7,409 bases of DNA from an uncultured Bacteroidales bacterium (GTDB taxonomy: Bacteria > Bacteroidota > Bacteroidia > Bacteroidales > Paludibacteraceae). The stretch spans positions 1-7,409 of the forward strand of contig CAIWIS010000493.1 of the NCBI GenBank assembly GCA_903912795.1, in the 5' to 3' direction. The notes under the pieces were generated by a model that ran no database searches, had not been told where the DNA came from, and saw only the letters and a program-made list of their open reading frames with translations. Positions 1 to 5,141 of the stretch are shown here, piece after piece. Numbering within the stretch: the first letter of the stretch is position 1; every line of letters begins with the position of its first letter. The position numbers and the translations under genes were made by a program.

Positions 1-75
1 CTCAAGAAAGCTCAAGAACTTAAACAACTAAGTGGTATTCAGGCACGTATGCCTTTCGATTTTGAAATAAAATAA
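1..75 (+). CDS. C-terminal end of an unidentified protein (partial)
   Basis: Frame 1 is open from the first base to a TAA at 73-75 and gives 24 residues ending MPFDFEIK. The fragment is charged, with a lysine/glutamine-rich helix-like start (LKKAQELKQL). I do not recognise the family and the rest of the gene is outside the window. The case for it being real is the open frame, the same strand as the next gene and the placement of a promoter-like element just after its stop. It could be a chance frame, because 24 codons is short. Confidence 0.5.
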   Translation, partial: LKKAQELKQLSGIQARMPFDFEIK

Positions 76-110
76 TTTCATAATCTTTTTTCAAACACAA
101 ATAAAATACA

Positions 111-118
111 TATCTTTG
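111..118 (+). promoter_or_regulatory. Bacteroidota -7 promoter element for the SPFH gene
   Basis: TATCTTTG matches the Bacteroidota primary-sigma -7 consensus TAnnTTTG. It lies about 45 bp before the ATG at 163, a plausible leader length. No clean TTG is seen 19-21 bp upstream (that stretch is T-rich), so only the -7 half is well supported. Confidence 0.6.
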
Positions 119-162
119 TAGCATAACATTTTATTAATTCACCAAAAAAAAATTTACGAGCT

Positions 163-1113
163 ATGGATCAGATTCCTTTCATTATTGTTGGAGTTGCAGT
201 ACTCCTCATTCTTTTTTCAGGTTTTGTAACCGTTAATCAAGGTTATGTGGCTGTTGTTACCATTTTTGGCAAATATCGCCGAATTATGGGTCCCGGATTG
301 AACTTTAAAATTCCGTTTATCGAAATTGTACATCGCCGAATTTCTATTCAAAATCGGTCGGTAGAGCTTGAATTTCAGGCAGTAACACAAGATCAGGCCA
401 ATGTGTATTTTAAAGCCATGTTACTGTATTCTGTGTTTAACCAATCGGATGATGTAATTAAAAACGTAGCGTTTAAGTTTGTTGACGAACGCAATTTTAT
501 GCAAGCACTTATTCGTACTATCGAAGGTACTATTCGTAGTTTTGTGGCTACCAAAAGACAAGCTGAAATTTTGAGTCTTCGTACCGAAATTATTGAAGAG
601 GTAAAGAAACACTTGGATGATACACTCGAAGCATGGGGTTATCACATGATTGATATTCAACTTAATGACATTACGTTCGACGATGAAATTATTAAATCGA
701 TGGCGCGTGTAGTTGCATCGAGCAACCTGAAAGCGGCTGCCGAAAACGAAGGTCAAGCTTTGTTGATTACCAAAACTAAAGCTGCCGAAGCCGAAGGTAA
801 TGCCATTAAAATTTCGGCATTAGCCGAAAAAGAAGCCGCCATGCAACGAGGACAAGGTATTGCCCTTTTCCGCGAAGAAGTGGCCAAAGGTATGGCACAC
901 GCTGCTAAGGAAATGACTGATGCTGACCTCGATGCATCATTCCTGCTATTCAGTATGTGGACAGAAGCTATTAAGCATTTTGGCGAAAATGGCAAAGGAA
1001 ATGTTATTTTCTTGGATGGTTCAACCGATGGAATGAACAAAACAATGAATCAAATGATGGCTATGATGCAACTGGATCAGAAAACAGATAATTCAAAGCC
1101 TGGTAAAAAATAA
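163..1113 (+). CDS. SPFH/band-7 (stomatin-prohibitin-flotillin-like) membrane protein
   Basis: This 316-residue protein has one N-terminal transmembrane helix (about residues 5-24, FIIVGVAVLLILFSGF) followed at once by the start of a band-7 domain (VNQGYVAVVTIFGKY, then MGPGLNFKIPF). The domain runs to about residue 185. After it comes an Ala/Glu/Lys-rich coiled coil (about 185-245; AAAENEGQALL, KAAEAEGNAIK), the usual layout of SPFH proteins, which assemble into large membrane-bound oligomeric cages and scaffold or regulate membrane proteases and other partners. The C-terminus is unusual: residues 291-302 hold six methionines, followed by a lysine-rich polar tail. The ATG at 163 is chosen because the transmembrane helix starts right after it. 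No clear Shine-Dalgarno is present, which is normal for this phylum. The gene has its own promoter element and terminator and is probably monocistronic. No NfeD-type partner gene is in the window. The family call is firm, the specific role is not known. Confidence 0.9.
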   Translation: MDQIPFIIVGVAVLLILFSGFVTVNQGYVAVVTIFGKYRRIMGPGLNFKIPFIEIVHRRISIQNRSVELEFQAVTQDQANVYFKAMLLYSVFNQSDDVIKNVAFKFVDERNFMQALIRTIEGTIRSFVATKRQAEILSLRTEIIEEVKKHLDDTLEAWGYHMIDIQLNDITFDDEIIKSMARVVASSNLKAAAENEGQALLITKTKAAEAEGNAIKISALAEKEAAMQRGQGIALFREEVAKGMAHAAKEMTDADLDASFLLFSMWTEAIKHFGENGKGNVIFLDGSTDGMNKTMNQMMAMMQLDQKTDNSKPGKK

Positions 1114-1132
1114 CACAACTTACTAATTAATT

Positions 1133-1186
1133 AAAACTGCATTTTTATACCTTAAGATAAGGTGTATTTATGCAGTTTTTTGTTTC
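1133..1186 (+). terminator. Rho-independent terminator after the SPFH gene
   Basis: An imperfect inverted repeat begins 19 bp after the stop codon. AAAACTGCAT pairs with ATGCAGTTTT, then after a small T/T internal loop ATACCTTA pairs with TAAGGTGT (one G-U pair), closing on a short loop. It is followed by a T-rich run (TTTTTTGTTT). Both stem and tail fit an intrinsic terminator. Confidence 0.8.
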
Positions 1187-1207
1187 ACGTATTGCACAAC
1201 TAGTTAA

Positions 1208-1225
1208 ATTGCAATCGTTTGCAAT
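1208..1225. promoter_or_regulatory. Inverted repeat, candidate operator upstream of the secreted-protein gene
   Basis: ATTGCAA and TTGCAAT form a perfect 7-bp inverted repeat around a 4-nt spacer (TCGT). It lies about 33 bp before the putative -33 TTG of the next gene. There is no T-run, so it does not look like a terminator. A dimeric regulator site is an inference from symmetry and position only. Confidence 0.3.
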
Positions 1226-1257
1226 GATATTATTCAATTTTCCGAGCAATTTTTATG

Positions 1258-1286
1258 TTGAAAAATAAATCAACACATTATTTTTA
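1258..1286 (+). promoter_or_regulatory. Possible promoter of the secreted-protein gene
   Basis: TTG at 1258-1260 is followed after 18 bp by TATTTTTA at 1279-1286. This resembles the Bacteroidota TTG-N19-TAnnTTTG arrangement, but the last base of the -7 element is A where the consensus has G. It leaves a leader of about 20 nt before the ATG at 1314. Support is moderate to weak. Confidence 0.4.
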
Positions 1287-1313
1287 CACAATCAACCCTA
1301 AAAACAAATTTAT

Positions 1314-1802
1314 ATGAGAACAATTTTTACACTATTTATGGCCTTATTTATGGCAAGTTCTATGGTTTTTGCAGGCGAAGCAGGAACACTCACACCTACT
1401 CCAAACCCAATTGTACCCAATGCTTCGGTTACAATTAATTACGATGGTACAGGAACCAATTTTGCCAACTGGACTCCACGCTGCTTTATTCATGTATGGC
1501 TTGTACCAAAAGCAGGGCAAACATTTACAGGTAATTATGCCCCAGCTTGGACTACTTGCAATAGCGAAGGCGAATACGATGCCTTGGATGCCAAATACAA
1601 AATGACACACGATGGCACAGCAAATTCGGGTAAATACTCTATTACAATTGCTAACTTGTACACTTTTTTCAATGTATTGGAAGAAGACAAGGCTAAAGTT
1701 GATAAATTTGGCATTATTGTACGTGCACAATACTCAGGAGGAAACAATCAAACCAATGATTTTTTATTGAATGTAACAAATCCTTCGACTGGAGTTGAAT
1801 AA
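1314..1802 (+). CDS. Secreted beta-rich (Ig-like/carbohydrate-binding-like) protein, cut off before its T9SS tail
   Basis: The 162-residue product begins with a Sec signal peptide (MRTIFTLFMALFMASSMVFA, likely cut after Ala20). The mature part starts GEAGTLTPTPNP and alternates short beta-type segments with Gly/Thr/Asn turns. It has several aromatic residues (W53, W62, W79) and two cysteines (C57, C82) that could form a disulfide. The pattern (SVTINYDGTGTNF, a tryptophan-containing strand region, KFGIIVRAQYSGG) resembles the Ig-like/carbohydrate-binding modules found at the N-terminus of some Bacteroidota surface amylases. That is a pattern-level judgement. The frame ends ...NPSTGVE-TAA. The codons after the TAA stay in the same frame and encode a T9SS sorting domain, so the intact gene would run to 2003 and give about 229 residues. 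As it stands the product would be exported to the periplasm but would lack the signal for crossing the outer membrane. Confidence 0.75.
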   Translation: MRTIFTLFMALFMASSMVFAGEAGTLTPTPNPIVPNASVTINYDGTGTNFANWTPRCFIHVWLVPKAGQTFTGNYAPAWTTCNSEGEYDALDAKYKMTHDGTANSGKYSITIANLYTFFNVLEEDKAKVDKFGIIVRAQYSGGNNQTNDFLLNVTNPSTGVE

Positions 1803-2003
1803 AACATTTACTATACAACAATCAGAACGGACAACAATACCATTTCGGCTTCGTTTGCAGGCAATGCAAATATACAACTGTTTACTACCACTGGCCAACA
1901 AATTTGTTCGGAACATGCACTAAATCAATTTAGTATGCGTGTAAAATCAGGCATATATTTAATGAGTATAAATGGTAAAAGTACCAAAGTGGTTGTAAAA
2001 TAA
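1803..2003 (+). pseudogene. T9SS type A sorting domain left downstream of an in-frame stop
   Basis: From 1803 the same frame as the preceding gene is open for 66 codons and ends at a TAA at 2001-2003. Its translation has the hallmarks of a Por/T9SS C-terminal domain: NIQLFTTTGQQI (strand, then the TG-Q/K-x turn) at about 1869-1904, and SGIYLMSINGKSTKVVVK (GIY motif and basic C-terminus) at 1947-2000. The residues before and after the stop (STGVE, then NIYYTTI) read like the normal linker into such domains. This domain directs substrates through the type IX machinery and is then removed or replaced by an anchor. No in-frame start codon lies near its beginning, so independent translation is unlikely. 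A single base change at 1800 (TAA from GAA, AAA or CAA) would explain the break. Alternatives are a sequencing error or stop-codon readthrough. Confidence 0.8.
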
Positions 2004-2040
2004 ACCATACGGTGGACTTATTGGTTGCCTATTTAAAACA

Positions 2041-2080
2041 AACACGCAAAGTAAAATTTTACTTTGCGTGTTTTGTTTTT
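2041..2080. terminator. Bidirectional intrinsic terminator between convergent genes
   Basis: AACACGCAAAGTAAAA at 2041-2056 is followed directly by its exact reverse complement at 2057-2072, a 32-bp perfect palindrome. In the plus direction it is followed by TTGTTTTTT. In the minus direction it is followed by TGTTTTAAAT. It lies between the secreted-protein gene and the convergent M48 gene and can end transcription from both sides. Confidence 0.9.
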
Positions 2081-2096
2081 TGAATGACTTAAAAGC

Positions 2097-2888
2097 TTAT
2101 TTCTTATAGTATTTAAGTGCTTCGGGTAAAACCGATTTCATGGCTGCAATTCGTTTATCGTCAGACGGGTGTGTGCTCATAAATTCGAATGCAGAACCTT
2201 TACTATTGGCCGACATGCGCTCCCAGAATGCAATTGCTTCGTTAGGATCGTAACCTGCCATGGCCATAAAAATTAGTCCGAGTCTATCAGCCTCATATTC
2301 GTGTTTACGCGAATAAGGAAGAATAACACCCACCTGAGCACCTATTCCGTAAAGGATATTAATAGTTTGACGCGTTGCAGCGGACTTGTTCGACAATAAC
2401 ATATCAGCAATACCTGATCCAAACTGCGCTGCCATTTGTTGGCTCATACGTTCATTAGCGTGTTTAGCTACGGCATGTGCAATTTCGTGACCCATAACCA
2501 CAGCATTTCCAGCTTCAGTTTTAGTCATTGGCAAAATTCCTTCGAAAAAAACCACTTTGCCACCAGGCATACAAAATGCATTTACCGATGTATCTCTAAC
2601 TAAGGCAAATTCCCATTTTAAGTTGGCAATTTCTTTTTCCAATTTATTAGCTACAAGATATTCTTCAACAGCTTTGGAAATATTAACACCCACTTTCTTA
2701 ATCATTGCTGTTTGAGTTACATTTTTTGACGCAGGTACAGAATCAACAAATTGTTTGTAAGCAGTGGCACTCATCGAAAGTACTTCGGCATCCGAAACGA
2801 GTAGTAGTTGTGAACGACCTGTAAGGATCACCTTGGAACACGACACTGCTATAACAGCAATCAATGTCAATAAAAATAGTTTTTTCAT
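2097..2888 (-). CDS. M48 family zinc metalloprotease lipoprotein (BepA/LoiP/Oma1-like)
   Basis: The 263-residue protein starts with a lipoprotein signal peptide, MKKLFLLTLIAVIAVSC, with the likely lipidated cysteine at 17. The gluzincin site is complete: HEIAH at 134-138, with EYEAD at 197-201 supplying the third zinc ligand (E197, the ExxxD motif). A THPSDDKR segment holds His240, matching the extra conserved His of the BepA-type branch. The family cleaves misfolded or misassembled envelope proteins, and this copy should act in the periplasm attached to a membrane. It lacks the C-terminal TPR region of E. coli BepA and is close in size to LoiP-type single-domain proteins. The start is fixed by the lipoprotein signal. 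The residue after Cys17 is Ser and no acidic surface-export signal follows, so a periplasm-facing position is more likely than the cell surface. Transcription probably starts from the palindromic promoter at 2939-2967. Confidence 0.92.
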   Translation of the reverse strand: MKKLFLLTLIAVIAVSCSKVILTGRSQLLLVSDAEVLSMSATAYKQFVDSVPASKNVTQTAMIKKVGVNISKAVEEYLVANKLEKEIANLKWEFALVRDTSVNAFCMPGGKVVFFEGILPMTKTEAGNAVVMGHEIAHAVAKHANERMSQQMAAQFGSGIADMLLSNKSAATRQTINILYGIGAQVGVILPYSRKHEYEADRLGLIFMAMAGYDPNEAIAFWERMSANSKGSAFEFMSTHPSDDKRIAAMKSVLPEALKYYKK

Positions 2889-2908
2889 ATTCAGTTATTA
2901 ATTGATTA

Positions 2909-2938
2909 TTGAAATATTGATTTAAAAAATTATCTTTG
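2909..2938 (+). promoter_or_regulatory. Promoter of the VanZ-like/dprA operon
   Basis: TTG at 2909-2911, a 19-bp spacer and TATCTTTG at 2931-2938 make a full match to the Bacteroidota TTG-N19-TAnnTTTG promoter. The start point should fall near 2944, giving a leader of about 75 nt. The -7 element is one half of a perfect palindrome whose other half is the opposing promoter's -7 element. Confidence 0.75.
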
Positions 2939-2967
2939 CAAAGATATAAACACATTTCGAAATTCAA
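2939..2967 (-). promoter_or_regulatory. Promoter of the M48 protease gene
   Basis: On the minus strand TTG (2967-2965), an 18-bp spacer and TATCTTTG (2946-2939) match the Bacteroidota promoter pattern with a spacer one base short. The start point should fall near 2933, about 45 nt before the ATG. The element abuts and mirrors the rightward -7 element, so the two promoters overlap. Confidence 0.65.
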
Positions 2968-3018
2968 TGCTCAAAAGCAAATTTTATTCAAAAACGATTT
3001 AAAAAATTTACCTGATTT

Positions 3019-3420
3019 ATGACAAATACATTCTTTAAAAGCTACTGGAAGTCAATTCTTTTTACCTTACTACTTTTTTATTTATCGTTTGCAAAGCCAG
3101 CTTCTTTCAAAGATATTAATTTAATGAACCTAACTGATAAATGGGCACATTATCTTGTGTATGTGGCCTATGGCATGGTAATAATATTCGATTTCATAAA
3201 ACGCAATACACTACAATACAAAAAAACGCATTTCGTTTTATATTGCATTATTTTTCCAATTGTTTTAGGTGGATTAATTGAAATAGTGCAAGAAATGTTT
3301 TTCAAACCGCGGTCGGCCGAGTGGATTGACTGGCTATGCGACATATTGGGTATTCTTAGCGCTTGGCTGCTTATGAATTTTGCCGTAAAACACATTAAAT
3401 CAGTTGCTAAATTATTATGA
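3019..3420 (+). CDS. VanZ-like integral membrane protein
   Basis: The 133-residue protein has four hydrophobic stretches (about residues 9-25, 42-60, 71-92 and 105-123). It carries VanZ-type signatures: DKWAHYLVYVAYG near the second helix and EIVQEMFFKPRSAEWIDWLCDILG leading into the last helix (the conserved E..Q......R....D pattern). Where many VanZ proteins have Asn in the last motif, this one has Asp. VanZ of the enterococcal vancomycin cluster gives low-level teicoplanin resistance. Chromosomal homologues such as this one are widespread and no resistance function should be assumed. Its stop overlaps the start of dprA by 4 bp (ATGA at 3417-3420), so translation is probably coupled. It is the first gene after the rightward promoter. 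Confidence 0.82.
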   Translation: MTNTFFKSYWKSILFTLLLFYLSFAKPASFKDINLMNLTDKWAHYLVYVAYGMVIIFDFIKRNTLQYKKTHFVLYCIIFPIVLGGLIEIVQEMFFKPRSAEWIDWLCDILGILSAWLLMNFAVKHIKSVAKLL

Positions 3421-4535
3421 TTTACGATAACCTTAACTACAAAATTGGCATTACACTTATTAAAGGCATAGGTAATGCGCTGGCTAAAAATCTTATTGCC
3501 TATATCGGGTCCGAAGAAGGTATTTTCAAAGAAAGTCAGAAAAATCTAGCTAAAATACCTGGAATTGGCGAAGTGCTCTCGCGCGAAATAGTAAATGCGG
3601 ATGTACTAAAGCGTGCCGAACAAGAAGTAGAATTTATTACAAAAAATAAAATTGTACCACTCTATTTCACCGACCGCGATTATCCGTTCCGACTGAAAGA
3701 ATGTCCCGACTCACCCATAATGCTGTATACACGTGGCAATTGCAGTTTGAACGATGGCAAATTTATTGGATTGGTGGGCACACGTAATGCTACCGAAACA
3801 GGTCGTGAGAATTGCCGAAAACTGATTCAAGACATAGCTCAGCAACTACCTAATGCTATAATAGTGAGCGGATTGGCTTACGGCGTGGATATTTGTGCCC
3901 ACAAAGCAGCAGTGGACTGTGGGCTGCCAACTATTGGCGTGGTGGGTCATGGTCTCGACCGCATTTACCCGGCAGTACACAGACCTACGGCAGTAAAAAT
4001 GGTCGAAAATGGCATGCTACTTACCGAATATATGAGTGGTACCAACCCCGACCGACAAAATTTTGTGCAGCGTAACCGTATTATTGCCGGCTTGTGCGAT
4101 GCCACAGTAGTTGTGGAATCGGCATCGAAAGGAGGAGCTCTCATTACAGCCGAACAGGCCAACGATTATAACCGCGATGTATTTGCATTCCCTGGGCGGG
4201 TGAACGATGAATGGTCGGCAGGATGTAATGCGCTGATAAAGGCCAACAAAGCTTCGCTAATAGAATCGGCCGATGATATGCTTCGCTTTATGAATTGGGA
4301 AAAACAAAACGTTTCGAATCAAATGAATATTCAAACTACTTTGTTTCTGGATTTAACCGACGAAGATCAAGATATAGTAAGTCTGCTTCGTCAATTTGCT
4401 GACGGCATACAACTGAATGAATTAGCCATAAAACTCGAAATGCCCGTAAGCAAAGTTTCGGCCATGCTACTCGAATTGGAGTTTAAAGGTATACTCAAAT
4501 GTTTACCGGGCAGTGTTTATAAAATAGTGAAATAA
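3417..4535 (+). CDS. dprA: DNA-processing protein DprA
   Basis: The 372-residue protein has all three parts of a long DprA. Residues 10-60 form a helix-hairpin-helix region (LIKGIGNALAKNL and LAKIPGIGEVLSREI). Residues about 80-290 form the Rossmann-like DprA core, with GTRNATETG (121-129), SGLAYGVD (151-158), GHGLDRIYP (177-185), RNRIIAGL (219-226) and the SKGGALITA motif (237-245). Residues about 315-372 form a C-terminal winged helix (LNELAIKLEMPVSKVSAMLLELEFKG). DprA binds incoming single-stranded DNA and loads RecA during natural transformation. It is also kept in many bacteria not known to be competent, so its presence does not prove competence. The start at 3417 overlaps the VanZ-like stop. 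No other competence gene is visible here. Confidence 0.95.
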   Translation: MIYDNLNYKIGITLIKGIGNALAKNLIAYIGSEEGIFKESQKNLAKIPGIGEVLSREIVNADVLKRAEQEVEFITKNKIVPLYFTDRDYPFRLKECPDSPIMLYTRGNCSLNDGKFIGLVGTRNATETGRENCRKLIQDIAQQLPNAIIVSGLAYGVDICAHKAAVDCGLPTIGVVGHGLDRIYPAVHRPTAVKMVENGMLLTEYMSGTNPDRQNFVQRNRIIAGLCDATVVVESASKGGALITAEQANDYNRDVFAFPGRVNDEWSAGCNALIKANKASLIESADDMLRFMNWEKQNVSNQMNIQTTLFLDLTDEDQDIVSLLRQFADGIQLNELAIKLEMPVSKVSAMLLELEFKGILKCLPGSVYKIVK

Positions 4536-4537
4536 AA

Positions 4538-4557
4538 CCCCTAACCCCTGAAGGGGA
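4538..4557. repeat. Short intergenic hairpin of the CCCCTGAAGGGG type
   Basis: CCCCTAA is followed by CCCCTGAAGGGGA just after the dprA stop. CCCCT pairs with AGGGG to give a very short, GC-rich hairpin in otherwise AT-rich DNA, preceded by a second CCCCTA unit. The same kind of motif is often seen between genes in Bacteroidota genomes (general knowledge, not checked here). With no T-run it is unlikely to be an efficient terminator, so dprA and the next gene may still be co-transcribed. Confidence 0.55.
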
Positions 4558-4564
4558 ATAAGAA

Positions 4565-5020
4565 ATGTACACGAAAGAAGAAGCAAAGCAATTAAAAAAA
4601 GAATTTTGGGAAGGATTTGGGGTGTATTGCAGTCAGATTCCTGCGCTGAAAAAACGCAAAAGCAAGTTTATGCTTTACAATACCAAAATGAAAGGTGTGG
4701 AATTAAAATTCGATGCCACGCGTGAAGGTGCTGTTGTGATTCTCGAAATAAATCACCACGATGCTGTAAAACGCTTTGAATTATACGAGAAGTTCGAAAT
4801 GTATAAGACATTGATTGAAAAAAACTTTCCCGATGGATTGATTTGGGATTTTGCGTACATTCGCGAATGTGGCACCGAAGTATGCCGCATTTACACCCAA
4901 AAAATGGGTATCGACATTCACCGCCGCATACAATGGATGAAATTTTACAAATTTATGTCCGAAGAAATGCTAAAACTCGAAAAAGCATTCCGATTGGTGA
5001 AAGAGGCTATTGAGGATTAA
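4565..5020 (+). CDS. DUF4268 family protein
   Basis: The 151-residue soluble protein matches my recollection of stand-alone DUF4268 proteins in Bacteroidota. It has an N-terminal helix with LKKEFWEGFGVYC (10-22), a basic patch (LKKRKSKF), a central beta-type stretch (GVELKFDATREGAVVILEINH), an FPDGLIWDF segment and a C-terminal amphipathic helix (IQWMKFYKFMSEEMLKLEKAF). No signal peptide or membrane segment is visible. The function is unknown. In other proteins the domain occurs fused to nuclease-like or restriction-type domains, so a nucleic-acid link is possible but unproven. It starts 29 bp after dprA on the same strand, with no promoter seen in the gap, so it probably belongs to the same operon. 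Confidence 0.75.
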   Translation: MYTKEEAKQLKKEFWEGFGVYCSQIPALKKRKSKFMLYNTKMKGVELKFDATREGAVVILEINHHDAVKRFELYEKFEMYKTLIEKNFPDGLIWDFAYIRECGTEVCRIYTQKMGIDIHRRIQWMKFYKFMSEEMLKLEKAFRLVKEAIED

Positions 5021-5025
5021 CAATT

Positions 5026-5085
5026 CATGTAATTTCAAAATAGAAGTCATGTAAATTCAAAGTAGAAGTCATGTAAATTCAAAGT
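5026..5085. repeat. 22-bp tandem repeat array upstream of the DUF4143 ATPase
   Basis: Unit 1 (5026-5047) and unit 2 (5048-5069) are full 22-bp copies of CATGTAAATTCAAAGTAGAAGT-like sequence that differ at two positions. Unit 3 (5070-5085) matches its first 16 bases and then diverges. The next 22-bp register (5092-5113) is a degenerate fourth unit that shares an 11-bp core, ATTTCAAAATA, with unit 1. The spacing is about two helical turns, so equivalent bases face the same side of the DNA. Placement directly before the promoter suggests operator sites. No coding sense is evident. Confidence 0.8.
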
Positions 5086-5091
5086 TGTTGA

Positions 5092-5121
5092 TTGGATATT
5101 TCAAAATATGTTGTATATTTG
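5092..5121 (+). promoter_or_regulatory. Promoter of the DUF4143 ATPase gene
   Basis: TTG at 5092-5094, a 19-bp spacer and TATATTTG at 5114-5121 give a full consensus match to the Bacteroidota promoter. Transcription should start near 5127, leaving only about 15 nt before the ATG at 5142. The -33 element sits right behind the tandem repeats and the spacer carries a degenerate repeat unit. Confidence 0.75.
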
Positions 5122-5141
5122 CAGCTCAATAACAATGAATT

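Noticed and set aside
421..756. Open frame of 111 codons on the minus strand inside the SPFH gene
   Set aside because: It is wholly antisense to a well-supported gene and has no recognisable domain. It is a by-product of the coding frame.
1344..1730. Open frames on both strands inside the secreted-protein gene
   Set aside because: They overlap a gene with a clear signal peptide and domain pattern. Their translations show no family features.
5026..5113. CRISPR array
   Set aside because: The units are direct head-to-tail repeats of 22 bp with no spacers between them, and no cas gene is present.
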